64,000 nt of DNA, from assembly GCA_943788875.1 (NCBI GenBank), contig CALSSA010000004.1, positions 1 through 64,000 on the forward strand, given 5' to 3'. The position numbers and the translations under genes are program-made. This stretch comes from an uncultured Pseudomonadales bacterium (GTDB lineage Bacteria > Pseudomonadota > Gammaproteobacteria > Pseudomonadales > Porticoccaceae). Of this stretch, positions 44,520 to 54,102 are shown piece after piece; the first letter of the stretch is position 1, and each line of letters starts with the position of its first letter. The notes below the pieces were generated by a model. It saw nothing but the letters and a program-made list of their open reading frames with translations, did not search any database and was not told where the DNA came from.

Positions 44520-45551
44520 ATGTCCAAGAAGGATAATAAGGATTTAGCCACTGGCGGTTTTCTGTCATTTTCTCTGATGGCGCAGGAAATCATTGCCATC
44601 ATGTTCGCCTTTTACTCTTACCGCCAAGGTGAAATGGGCCTAGCGACATTCTACCTAGCTATCGCTGGGGTGCTTATTGTTGCAATGGGTATCTTCTATA
44701 TTTTCGAACATCACAGTCTGGCTAGACTACTACTGGCCACTACATTGTTTGTCGGCTTTTTCTTTCTGCTGGTGGGCGCCTCCGATCCAACATCATTAAT
44801 GTGGTGCCTGACTATTGTGCCGGTATTGGTAGGCGCATTTGGCCACCGCCAAAGCCTTTTCATGCTAATTGCTCTGTTTGCCACATCCACCTGGATTCTC
44901 TGTGGCGGTGCAATGCCATTTGCAATGCCCGAGTACAGCGACATTCTGGTGGTTCGATTTCTGTCTTCCTATGCCATTATCGCCGCCTTTGCGATTGCCA
45001 TGGACAATTCACGCTTTGACAGCCTGAGTAAATATCAGGACCTGTCGTCGCGGGTGGATGAAATCACCCATCAGGATGTGCTGACCCAGCTGCCTAATCG
45101 CCACAGTATGGAGGGCCGCCTCGAGCTCAAGTACCAGCAGTACCGATTGGTAAATGAGCCATTTTCGATACTGCTGGCCGATCTGGATAACTTTAAGTTC
45201 ATCAATGATCGCTATGGCCATGATGTCGGAGATGAAATTCTCTATGCCATTGCCCAGATGCTGCGGGAGCCACTGCGCGATGAAGATATTGTCGCGCGCT
45301 GGGGCGGTAATGAATTTATGGTACTGCTGCCTACCGCCAACAGCGAGGCTGCCGTCAATATTGCCGAACGCCTGCGCACCAAAGCCACAGAGATTGAAAT
45401 GCAGGCACAGGGCGATAGGTTGCGAATTTCTCTCAGTGTGGGTGTTGCCTCAATCGACAAGTGCACCGGCGTGGATGATTTGATGTCGACAGCGGAGAAT
45501 GGCCTGTATCAGGCCAAGCATATGGGCCGAGATATGGTGGTAGTAGGCTAG
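44520..45551 (+). CDS. Membrane GGDEF protein with altered motif
   Basis: 343 residues: about five or six membrane segments (10-170) and a C-terminal GGDEF domain (175-343). The signature reads GGNEF rather than GG(D/E)EF, replacing the metal-binding acid of the active site. The RxxD inhibitory site (RDED) five residues before is intact, so it may bind cyclic-di-GMP without making it. Start with GGAAG upstream; ATG at 44502 also possible. Confidence 0.85.
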   Translation: MSKKDNKDLATGGFLSFSLMAQEIIAIMFAFYSYRQGEMGLATFYLAIAGVLIVAMGIFYIFEHHSLARLLLATTLFVGFFFLLVGASDPTSLMWCLTIVPVLVGAFGHRQSLFMLIALFATSTWILCGGAMPFAMPEYSDILVVRFLSSYAIIAAFAIAMDNSRFDSLSKYQDLSSRVDEITHQDVLTQLPNRHSMEGRLELKYQQYRLVNEPFSILLADLDNFKFINDRYGHDVGDEILYAIAQMLREPLRDEDIVARWGGNEFMVLLPTANSEAAVNIAERLRTKATEIEMQAQGDRLRISLSVGVASIDKCTGVDDLMSTAENGLYQAKHMGRDMVVVG

Positions 45552-45554
45552 CGT

Positions 45555-46133
45555 TTAACGGCACTCGGCATGGCGATAGCAGTCTGTCGTATGATCATTG
45601 ATCAGGCCCATGGCCTGCATATGGGCATAACAGATAGTAGTACCAAAGAACTTGAACCCGCGCTTTTTCATATCTTTGCTAATGCTATCTGACAGGGCTG
45701 TTGAAGCCGGAATTTCAGCATGGCTGCCCCAGTGATTAACTATCGGTGTACCATCGACATAGCCCCAGAAATAATTACTAAAACTGCCGAATTCTGCCTG
45801 CACGTCCATAAAACAGCGCGCATTAGAGACGGCGCTATTAATCTTTAATCGATTGCGCACAATGCCAGCATCGGCAACACAGCGCTCTATATCCTGCTCA
45901 TTAAATGCAGCAACCCTCTCCACCTCAAAATCGGCAAAAGCTTTGCGGTAATTTTCCCGCTTACGCAAAATGGTGATCCAGGACAGCCCAGCCTGGGCCC
46001 CCTCTAGCAGTACAAACTCAAATAGCTTCTTGTCGTTCTTGCAGGGCAGACCCCATTCCTGGTCATGATACTGTTGATACAGCGGATCATCTCCGCACCA
46101 AGTACAACGCCTACAGCGATTAATCTCATTCAT
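45555..46133 (-). CDS. tag: DNA-3-methyladenine glycosylase I
   Basis: 192-residue base-excision enzyme that removes 3-methyladenine. Signature CTWCGDDPLYQQYHDQEWG (about 9-28), EGAQAGLSWITILRKRENY with the catalytic-region Trp and a zinc-binding C-terminus (HTTDCYRH-like). ATG at 46133 with AAGG upstream; the longer reading adds unrelated sequence. Divergent from pip. Confidence 0.93.
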   Translation of the reverse strand: MNEINRCRRCTWCGDDPLYQQYHDQEWGLPCKNDKKLFEFVLLEGAQAGLSWITILRKRENYRKAFADFEVERVAAFNEQDIERCVADAGIVRNRLKINSAVSNARCFMDVQAEFGSFSNYFWGYVDGTPIVNHWGSHAEIPASTALSDSISKDMKKRGFKFFGTTICYAHMQAMGLINDHTTDCYRHAECR

Positions 46134-46259
46134 AACAAAGCCTTGCCCTTGGGTATAAAGGGTAAAAAAATAGTCTAGCCAGTCAGGATTGTCTATATTA
46201 ATCTGCACATAGATTGGCAAACCGCCCCCAAGGAATACAGCACAAGGAATTAAAGCCCC

Positions 46260-47222
46260 ATGCGAAAAGCATTTCCCTCCATCCGCCCCTATCAGAGTCA
46301 CAGCATTGCCGTAACCCCACCCCATAAATTGTATGTGGAGGAGTCAGGTAATCCAGACGGAATTCCCGTTCTGTTTGTACATGGCGGGCCAGGGGGTGGC
46401 ACCAGAACAGCAGACCGCTGTTTTTTTGATCCAGATAAATATCGCATTATTTTATTTGATCAGCGCGGTGCCGGGCAGTCCAAGCCCCATGCCGAACTTG
46501 AAGGTAATAATACCAGCGCGCTGGTCGACGATATTGAAACTATTCGCAAAACGCTTAAGGTTGAGCGCTGGGTGGTTTTTGGTGGCTCTTGGGGTTCAAC
46601 TCTGGGGCTGGTCTATGCACAAACCTATCCTGAGCTAGTCATGGGTTTGATTCTGCGCGGAATATTTTTGTGCCGCGATGAAGATATCCATTGGTTTTAT
46701 CAACAGGGCGCCAACCATGTGTTTCCCGAGTACTGGCAGCAGTACATCCACGTAATTCCGCCCGAAGAGCGCGACGATATGCTCGGTGCATTTTATCGAC
46801 GCCTCACCGGAGATAATGAGATTGAGCGCATGGCGGCAGCCAAAGCCTGGTCCATCTGGGAAGGCCGCTGTTCGACATTGCATGCCAATGAAAATCTAGT
46901 CGACCATTTTTCCAACCCCCACCTGGCCATGGCAATGGCGCGTATTGAGGCCCATTACTTTGTTCACCAAGCTTTTCTTGAGCCCAATCAGATCCTCAAC
47001 AATGCCGGGCGGCTAAAAGATATTCCTGGCACCATAGTGCACGGCCGCTATGACATGGTGTGCCCGGTTAATCAGGCGATAGCACTGAGTGACGCCTGGC
47101 CTGAGGCCGAACTAAAAATAATTGGCGATGCAGGCCATTCCTCTAGCGAACCGAGCACCACTGATGCTTTAATTGCAGCCACGGAAAAACTGGCATACCA
47201 GATTAATACACAGAGCGAGTAA
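46260..47222 (+). CDS. pip: Proline iminopeptidase
   Basis: 320-residue alpha/beta-hydrolase cutting N-terminal proline from peptides. HGGPGGG (41-47) oxyanion motif, nucleophile Ser110 in GGSWGS, Asp in GRYDMVCP and His in AGHSSSEP near the C-terminus. Followed by dtd after 3 bp. Confidence 0.93.
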   Translation: MRKAFPSIRPYQSHSIAVTPPHKLYVEESGNPDGIPVLFVHGGPGGGTRTADRCFFDPDKYRIILFDQRGAGQSKPHAELEGNNTSALVDDIETIRKTLKVERWVVFGGSWGSTLGLVYAQTYPELVMGLILRGIFLCRDEDIHWFYQQGANHVFPEYWQQYIHVIPPEERDDMLGAFYRRLTGDNEIERMAAAKAWSIWEGRCSTLHANENLVDHFSNPHLAMAMARIEAHYFVHQAFLEPNQILNNAGRLKDIPGTIVHGRYDMVCPVNQAIALSDAWPEAELKIIGDAGHSSSEPSTTDALIAATEKLAYQINTQSE

Positions 47223-47225
47223 CAT

Positions 47226-47663
47226 TTGTACGGACTTATTCAGCGCGTATCCTCAGCGTCAGTAGCCATAGAGCAGCAAATTAATGGTCAGATTGATCAG
47301 GGCATATTGCTGCTTCTGGGCATTGAAAAAACCGACTCCCAGAGTACAGCCGACAAGCTGCTGCAACGGGTGCTGAACTACAGGGTATTTTCAGATGCAG
47401 AGGATAAGATGAATCTCTCGCTGCTCGATATTAACGGCGGTCTGCTGGTTATTTCCCAGTTCACCCTGGCTGCAGATACCAACAAAGGGTTGCGCCCCAG
47501 CTTCTCTTCAGCGGCACCCCCAGAGCAGGCAGAGAGCCTGTACCATTACTTTTTGGCCCAGGCCCGGGCACAGCACAGTAAGATTGAAAGCGGTATTTTT
47601 GCTGCTGATATGCAGGTATCGCTGTGCAACGACGGGCCAGTGACCTTTAATTTAAGAGTCTAG
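47226..47663 (+). CDS. dtd: D-aminoacyl-tRNA deacylase
   Basis: 145-residue proofreading enzyme that frees D-amino acids from tRNA. SQFTLAADTNKGLRPSF (about 78-94) and the C-terminal GPVTF are the family signatures. Start codon TTG. The stop overlaps convergent mpl by 4 bp. Confidence 0.95.
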   Translation: MYGLIQRVSSASVAIEQQINGQIDQGILLLLGIEKTDSQSTADKLLQRVLNYRVFSDAEDKMNLSLLDINGGLLVISQFTLAADTNKGLRPSFSSAAPPEQAESLYHYFLAQARAQHSKIESGIFAADMQVSLCNDGPVTFNLRV

Positions 47664-49015
47664 GAACCTGCCTCAAGGCATTCAGTCAGACGACGGTGAA
47701 AACCCTCAAAGCCACCATTGCTCATAATCACAATATGAGTATCTGCAGATACAGCAGCAGTAGTAAGCGCTAACAAATTATCAATGCTTTCAGTAGCCTG
47801 TGCAGGCACAGGACAGGCCTCGGCAACAGCATTAATATCCCAGTTAATGCGCGGATTCTGATACCACAGCACCTGATTGGCCTCAGCCACAGAAGCACTT
47901 AAATTGTCCTTGTGAATCCCCAGTCTCATGGTTGCTGAACGGGGCTCAATCACAGCAATAATTCTGTCTGCCCCGACCTTGGCACGCAACCCTGCAATAG
48001 TGGTTTTGATCGCCGTGGGATGATGGGCAAAGTCGTCGTAAACACTGACCCGAGAATCCTGATAGATCAGTTCCATGCGCCGCTTAACACCGACAAAATT
48101 GCTAAGCCCGGCACAGGCCTGCTCGAGACTGACACCCACCTGATAGGCCGCAATCACAGCAGCAAGACCATTTGAGACATTGTGCAGGCCCGTTTGCTGC
48201 CAATTCACCAGGGCTCTTTCAGCACCCTGGACAATTTCAAACTGCGAACCATCGGCCGCTAACAGCTTATAATGCCAGTCCCTGTGCTCGCCAAATGGCT
48301 GTTGTTGGCTCCAGCAACCCTGATCAATCACTGCACTAATATTCTTATTCCCACCAGGGTATATAACAGTGCCAGTACTGGGCACTGTGCGCACACAGTG
48401 GTGGAACTGCTTCTGTATCGCCGCCAGATCATCAAAAATATCTGCATGATCAAATTCAAGATTATTAATCACCAGAGTATCGCTGTGGTAATGGACAAAT
48501 TTAGAGCGCTTGTCGAAGAAGGCGCTATCGTATTCATCAGCCTCCACAACAAAGTAATCACTGTTACTCAGGCGCGCCGACTGCCCCGTATCCTGAGGCA
48601 CACCACCGATCAAAAATCCAGGCTCCAGCCCGGCACTATCGAGAATTTTGACCAGCATGCTGCTGGTGCTTGTTTTGCCGTGAGTACCGGCAACGGAGAG
48701 CACGTGCTTATGCTGTAAGATAGTTTCTCCCAACCACTGAGGACCAGAGATATAGGGCAGCCGCTGGTCGAGCATGGCTTCAACACAGGGATTTCCTCGA
48801 GACAATGCATTACCGACTACAATTAGGTCTGGAGCTGGCTGCAATTGCTCGGGGTCAAAGCCCTCAACAAGAACAATACCTGCCTTCTCCAACTGTGTAC
48901 TCATGGGCGGATAGACATTGGCATCACAGCCAGAAACCGAATGTCCGGCAGCCTTGGCTAACTGTGCCAGACTACCCATAAAAGTACCGCAGATACCAAG
49001 GATATGAATATGCAT
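47660..49015 (-). CDS. mpl: UDP-MurNAc:L-alanyl-gamma-D-glutamyl-meso-DAP ligase
   Basis: 451-residue murein-recycling ligase that joins the recovered tripeptide to UDP-MurNAc. MHIHILGICGTFMGSLA at the start, ATP-loop GTHGKTSTS (about 112-120), Mur-ligase middle domain with NNLEFDHADIFD and C-terminal DDFAHHPTAI. Confidence 0.95.
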   Translation of the reverse strand: MHIHILGICGTFMGSLAQLAKAAGHSVSGCDANVYPPMSTQLEKAGIVLVEGFDPEQLQPAPDLIVVGNALSRGNPCVEAMLDQRLPYISGPQWLGETILQHKHVLSVAGTHGKTSTSSMLVKILDSAGLEPGFLIGGVPQDTGQSARLSNSDYFVVEADEYDSAFFDKRSKFVHYHSDTLVINNLEFDHADIFDDLAAIQKQFHHCVRTVPSTGTVIYPGGNKNISAVIDQGCWSQQQPFGEHRDWHYKLLAADGSQFEIVQGAERALVNWQQTGLHNVSNGLAAVIAAYQVGVSLEQACAGLSNFVGVKRRMELIYQDSRVSVYDDFAHHPTAIKTTIAGLRAKVGADRIIAVIEPRSATMRLGIHKDNLSASVAEANQVLWYQNPRINWDINAVAEACPVPAQATESIDNLLALTTAAVSADTHIVIMSNGGFEGFHRRLTECLEAGS

Positions 49016-49111
49016 ACCTGTGTTTTTCCTGTCTGTTCTTATCCAGCTGATAATGCTGCTAATATAGCCTAAATAGGGATTGATTAGTCATTAAAACTGA
49101 GGCCCAAAAAA

Positions 49112-51652
49112 ATGGATGCTGTAGATTTTCCTCGCCGTTCAATCAGCATAGCCATGCTGACCGTCCTCGCATTAAGCGCATCAGCCTGTGGCGGTGGTGG
49201 TGGCGGCACAGTGCAGTCGACCGGTACAGCCACAGTGCCAGCTCCAGCGGCCAACAATGCGTCCCTTAGTGGCCCTCCCTACAGCAGCTTTAGCGCCCAG
49301 GATGAAGATGCAGATAACTTTGCTGCCACCGCAGCTGGCTTTGAAACCGCCGAGTACGAAGGCATGGGTGGACTGGCAGCAATCAATGCCTCTAGTGCCT
49401 ACGCGCGAGGAGCCACCGGAGCTGGAGTTACGGTCGGGGTTATAGACTCGGGCGTCTACGAACAGCACATTGAATTCAGCACTGCCAGCGGCGATAAAGT
49501 CAGCTACGCAGGCTCTGATTATGGCGGCTCCAACCCCAGAACCGATGAAGCAATTAACCATGGCACTCTGGTTGCCGGCGTGATCGCTGCCAGCAGAGAC
49601 AATAATATTAACACCAGCCTCAATATGCACGGCGTGGCCTACAAGGCTAATATCCGTGCCTATGAAATCCCCCTCGGCTCTGGGGGTGGCCCCTACGAGC
49701 CTCTCGATGAAACCAGCCTCACGTTTGGCGATGACAACTACTTTGCCGAGCGCTTTACCACCATGGCTAATCAGGTGGATATTGTGAATATGAGTTTTGG
49801 CTTCTCCGGCGTGGTGACTTCCTACAGCGCCGACTCCATAGCAAACTCTCTGGGCAACACTGTAAATGCTCTCAGGCAGCAGAATAAGGCACAGGGCGAT
49901 CGCGCTATATTTGTGATTTCCGCGGGCAATGCATTTGGCGATCTGGACGAGTTTAATAATGTAGTCGACGCCAGCTCACCTGAACTGCTGCCGGGACTGC
50001 CTTATTTATTTCCCGAACTGCAGAACCATATGCTCGCCGTTGCAGCAGTGGATAGATCCGGCGTTATTTCTTCCTATTCCAATCACTGCGGTGTGGCTGC
50101 CAGCTTCTGTCTCGCGGCACCTGGTGGTGGCGATGCCAATGGCGATGGAGACTTTGCCGACAATGAGTTAATTCTATCTGCGGCCTCACCTCCAGAAGAT
50201 GGTGAGGCTGGAGAGAATTATTATGGCCGCACCATAGGCACCTCCTTTGCAGCACCATTGGTGAGCGGCTCTCTGGCGCTGTTAAAGCAGCTTTTCCCTA
50301 CGGTGGGAAATAATGAATTGGTCAACCGCCTTCTGGAAACCGCCAATAAAAATGGCATCTATGCCGACAGTAGCATCTATGGTCAGGGGCTGCTGGATCT
50401 GGATGCAGCCACCAGACCCGTCGGGGCAATGGCCAGCGCAACTGGTGCCAATCTGGATAGTGGCATGGTCAACCCAGCTCAAACCGGCATCGCTGTGTTC
50501 GGCGGCGCAATGGGGCAAGGGCTATCTCACAACCTCAGTCAGTTTTCGGTGACAATGTTCGACCAGCTCGGCTTTCCCTTTCAACACAGTGCTAGCTCGA
50601 TGGTTCAGTCCGTCTCCACTGCAGTTATCCCAGCGCCACTCAGCCATAGCAGTCAGAATATTGCCGGCAGCGGCAGGCTCCAGCTTGGAGTAGCCTCCGA
50701 CCCATGGCAACGGAGCTTCCGCACAACCGGCAACCCCAATGATCAGGTACAGGCGGATTACTTCGCCCTACACTTTCAAGACCAGCAGGGGGGCGAACAA
50801 TTTGCCGGGCTAAATGCCAATCCGGGTTGGTTTTTTGGGGTTTACGCTGACGGCGTAATGGCCCCGAGTTCCACCGAAGATGACAGTAGCTTTGCCGCAC
50901 CCTGGCTGCGCTATGCACGACAGGGCTGGAGCAGTGGTGGTGCCATGGCATTGGGTTCAGGCAACAGCAAGCTGAGAATTGGGTTATTTAATGGCACCGC
51001 AAGCTGGAATCAGTGGCAACCCAGTAGCAACCAGCAGAGCAGCGGTGCACTGTTGGAATATGCATTGCTGTCAGGGGCTAACGGCCTAAGCATTCAGGCC
51101 GGATTTGTTCAGGAGCAAGATAGTTTTCTCGGTACTAGCATAGGATCGGCGCTAGGCTCAGTGGACAGCGGCGATACCTTTTTTACTGGCATTAACGGCT
51201 ATATTCAGCTCGGCAGTCAGTGGCAGGCGATTGTTGCCCTTTATTCTGGCACCACAGATACTGAGCTCAATAGTCAATTCCTCCGCATCGACGAGCAAAT
51301 CAGCAGTAACTCCTGGGCTCTTGGCCTCAAGGGTAATTCATTGCTGCACAGCAATGACCAGCTAAGCCTTTACCTGAGTCAGCCAATGCGCATTGAAGAT
51401 GGCGCGGGCCAACTTCGTGTCGCCAGCGGTCGCACCATTGATCGACAGGTTATCTATCAGGATCTGCACTTCGACCTCCAGCCTCAGGGCCGTGAGCAAC
51501 AGCTGGAACTGAACTATCAGAGGCCTTGGCAGGTAGCAAAAAAAGCGGCTTGGTTATCAGCCAGTGCTGGCTATATTTACCAGCCTGAGCACAGTGACCT
51601 GCGGCCCAGTCAATTCGAAATGAGGTTGGCCCTGAGCATAGCCATCGATTAA
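49112..51652 (+). CDS. Autotransporter subtilisin-like serine protease
   Basis: 846 residues. Head has a signal with a lipobox-like SASAC (Cys26) and a Gly run, then an S8 protease domain (about 85-440) with Asp112 (VIDSGV), His150 (NHGT), Asn273 (SAGN) and Ser378 (GTSFAAP) all present. The last 280 residues are strand-rich and end in an alternating segment (FEMRLALSIAID), like an autotransporter barrel. It should cut proteins at the cell surface. A lipid anchor together with a barrel is unusual. The internal Met15 could also be the start. Confidence 0.88.
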   Translation: MDAVDFPRRSISIAMLTVLALSASACGGGGGGTVQSTGTATVPAPAANNASLSGPPYSSFSAQDEDADNFAATAAGFETAEYEGMGGLAAINASSAYARGATGAGVTVGVIDSGVYEQHIEFSTASGDKVSYAGSDYGGSNPRTDEAINHGTLVAGVIAASRDNNINTSLNMHGVAYKANIRAYEIPLGSGGGPYEPLDETSLTFGDDNYFAERFTTMANQVDIVNMSFGFSGVVTSYSADSIANSLGNTVNALRQQNKAQGDRAIFVISAGNAFGDLDEFNNVVDASSPELLPGLPYLFPELQNHMLAVAAVDRSGVISSYSNHCGVAASFCLAAPGGGDANGDGDFADNELILSAASPPEDGEAGENYYGRTIGTSFAAPLVSGSLALLKQLFPTVGNNELVNRLLETANKNGIYADSSIYGQGLLDLDAATRPVGAMASATGANLDSGMVNPAQTGIAVFGGAMGQGLSHNLSQFSVTMFDQLGFPFQHSASSMVQSVSTAVIPAPLSHSSQNIAGSGRLQLGVASDPWQRSFRTTGNPNDQVQADYFALHFQDQQGGEQFAGLNANPGWFFGVYADGVMAPSSTEDDSSFAAPWLRYARQGWSSGGAMALGSGNSKLRIGLFNGTASWNQWQPSSNQQSSGALLEYALLSGANGLSIQAGFVQEQDSFLGTSIGSALGSVDSGDTFFTGINGYIQLGSQWQAIVALYSGTTDTELNSQFLRIDEQISSNSWALGLKGNSLLHSNDQLSLYLSQPMRIEDGAGQLRVASGRTIDRQVIYQDLHFDLQPQGREQQLELNYQRPWQVAKKAAWLSASAGYIYQPEHSDLRPSQFEMRLALSIAID

Positions 51653-51731
51653 TCGATTGCACTGTTACCCGGGTCGCCAGTGCAGTAAGATGGCGTCCAC
51701 TCTAAATGGACTACTGGGAAAACTGGATTTT

Positions 51732-52994
51732 ATGACCAAAAAAAATGCGTTTTATGCTCAATCAGGAGGAGTGACCGCCGTCATCAATGCCTCAGCATCC
51801 GGTGTTATTGAAGCCTGCAGGGAACACAGGGACAAGATTGGCACAGTCTATGCTGGCCAAAATGGCATCTTGGGCGCGCTCCACGAAAATCTGATCGATA
51901 CCAGCAAAGAAACCCCCAGTGCCATTGCTGCACTCAAACATACACCGGGAGGTGCCTTTGGTTCCTGCCGCTATAAAATGAAAGACCTAAAGGACAGCAG
52001 CGCCGAATATGAGCGTCTGGTCGAGGTGTTTAAAGCTCATAATATTGGCTACTTCTTTTACAATGGTGGTGGCGACTCTGCAGATACCTGCCTCAAGGTG
52101 TCACAGATTTCAGCCAAGATGGGATACCCTATTCAGGCTATCCATATTCCCAAAACCATCGACAATGATCTGCCCTTTACTGACTGCTCTCCTGGCTTTG
52201 GTTCAGTGGCTAAATATGTCGCTGTATCCACCAAAGAAGCGAGTCTAGATATTGCCTCTATGGCCGCGTCTTCTACCAAAATTTTTATTCTTGAGGTTAT
52301 GGGTCGTCACGCGGGCTGGATTGCCGCCGCTGGCGGTTTGGCCGCTGAAGAAGCTGGTGATCCGCCACATATTATTGTGTTCCCTGAAATTCCGTTTGTG
52401 CGTGAGGAATTTATCGCCCGTGTCGAAAAGACCGTCAACGAAAAAGGCTACTGTGTTGTTGTCGCCTCTGAAGGAGCCAGCTATGCCGACGGTGCGCTGA
52501 TCTCTGGTTCATTGAACAAAGACGCCTTTGGGCACCAACAGCTCGGTGGCGTGGCCCCGACATTAGCCAGCATGGTCAAACATTCTCTGGGCTATAAATA
52601 CCATTATGCCCTTGCCGACTATCTTCAGCGCTCTGCTCGCCATGTGGCCTCTAAAACTGATGTTGAGCAAGCCTATGCTGTGGGCCGCGCCGCAGTAGAA
52701 AAAGCCCTGGAAGGGAGAAATGCGATTATGGTAACCATAGAGCGTAAAGACAGTAAAAAGTATTCCTGGGGCTTGGGTGAATCCTCATTGCTCAAAGTGG
52801 CCAATGTAGAAAAGAAAATGCCCAGATCATTTATCAGTAAAGATGGCTTTGGTATTACCCAAAAAGCACGCGACTATCTGCAGCCATTAATTGTCGGCGA
52901 AGATTATCCGCCCTATAAAAATGGGGTACCCCATTATCCGAAACTAAAGAAAGTGCTGGCCCCCAAAAAACTGGCAACTGAATTTGGCGGCTAA
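51732..52994 (+). CDS. 6-phosphofructokinase, PPi-type
   Basis: 420-residue glycolytic kinase. PKTIDND (140-146; Lys rather than the Gly of ATP enzymes) and Asp115 in GGGDS (112-116) point to pyrophosphate as phosphoryl donor. GGGDS differs from the usual GGDDS, as in some long group III PFKs. MGRHAGW substrate loop is intact. ATG at 51732 chosen with GGA upstream; earlier frame start at 51657 has no homology. Confidence 0.88.
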   Translation: MTKKNAFYAQSGGVTAVINASASGVIEACREHRDKIGTVYAGQNGILGALHENLIDTSKETPSAIAALKHTPGGAFGSCRYKMKDLKDSSAEYERLVEVFKAHNIGYFFYNGGGDSADTCLKVSQISAKMGYPIQAIHIPKTIDNDLPFTDCSPGFGSVAKYVAVSTKEASLDIASMAASSTKIFILEVMGRHAGWIAAAGGLAAEEAGDPPHIIVFPEIPFVREEFIARVEKTVNEKGYCVVVASEGASYADGALISGSLNKDAFGHQQLGGVAPTLASMVKHSLGYKYHYALADYLQRSARHVASKTDVEQAYAVGRAAVEKALEGRNAIMVTIERKDSKKYSWGLGESSLLKVANVEKKMPRSFISKDGFGITQKARDYLQPLIVGEDYPPYKNGVPHYPKLKKVLAPKKLATEFGG

Positions 52995-53950
52995 TTGACC
53001 TGACGCAGCGTCTCGCCATCGAGGAAGGCGCTGATATTGTCGACCATCTGCCCCACCAGTCTCTGTCTGGCCTCCGCAGCAGCCCAGGCGGTATGGGGAG
53101 TAATAATAAGATTTGGCACAGCTGGATCAATCAGCACATTGCCATTCACCGGCGGTTCCGCCGACAGCACATCTAGTCCAGCCCCTGCTATTTGGCCCTC
53201 AATTAAAGCCTGTCTAACCGCAGGCTCATCAATAATTCCGCCCCGCGCAGTATTAATCAATACGGCAGTATTTTTCATCCGCGAAAGCTCTGGGCCAGCA
53301 ATAAGACCCTGTGTTTGCTCGGTCAATGGACAGTGCAGACTGAGAACATCCGCCATGGGCAGCAGTTCCTGCAGCGGTAATCGAGGCAAGTCATCGTTGT
53401 AATGTCGATTTGGCAGAGCGGCAAAAATAACCTTCATGCCAAAGGCCTGAGCAATTTTAGTTACCCCCTTACCCAGGTCGCCGACACCGACAATACCCAG
53501 GGTTTTACCCTCCAGTTCGCGCACTGGGTGATCCAGCAAGCAGAACAGTTTACTCTCAGCCCAGGTGCCATCCACAGCAGTGCGGCTGTAGGGCAGCAGC
53601 TGAGTGGTCAGGGCCAGAATTAAGCTCCAAACATGCTGCACCACAGAGGCGGTGCCATAGTTAACTGCATTGCACACAGCGACTGAATGAGCCGTTGCCG
53701 CCGGCAGATCCACCATATTGGTTCCCGTAGCACAGAGGCTGATCAGTTTTAACTGGGGCGCCTGAGCCAGGATCGAGGCATCAATTGGAGTCTTGTTGGT
53801 CAGCACAATATCGGCATCGGCTATACGCTCTGCCACTAGATGGGGCTCAGAGTCCCCGTAAATCGTCCATTCCACCGGCAAATCATAGAGGGTACTGAGG
53901 TCGAGGTCATCTGGACCCAGACTGTCGCAATCGAGAATAATACCGCGCAT
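52991..53950 (-). CDS. D-2-hydroxyacid dehydrogenase
   Basis: 319 residues. NAD fold GIVGVGDLGKGV (about 150-161), catalytic Arg in INTARGGII (about 235), Glu in DVLSAEPP and His in ITPHTAWAA. Resembles glycerate or hydroxypyruvate reductases; exact substrate unknown. Overlaps the PFK stop by 4 bp. Confidence 0.9.
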   Translation of the reverse strand: MRGIILDCDSLGPDDLDLSTLYDLPVEWTIYGDSEPHLVAERIADADIVLTNKTPIDASILAQAPQLKLISLCATGTNMVDLPAATAHSVAVCNAVNYGTASVVQHVWSLILALTTQLLPYSRTAVDGTWAESKLFCLLDHPVRELEGKTLGIVGVGDLGKGVTKIAQAFGMKVIFAALPNRHYNDDLPRLPLQELLPMADVLSLHCPLTEQTQGLIAGPELSRMKNTAVLINTARGGIIDEPAVRQALIEGQIAGAGLDVLSAEPPVNGNVLIDPAVPNLIITPHTAWAAAEARQRLVGQMVDNISAFLDGETLRQVN

Positions 53951-54102
53951 AAGTAGCTACTGATTAATGAATTAGAGCCGGGAAGTGTAATTGAAACCAG
54001 CCTTTGAGCAAACTACAGATGCTGATCGCAGGTCTATGATATTGGCCCGTAAAACCCCATAATGGCGAATTGTTTAAATTCGCCTGAAGGAAGCTCATTT
54101 TA

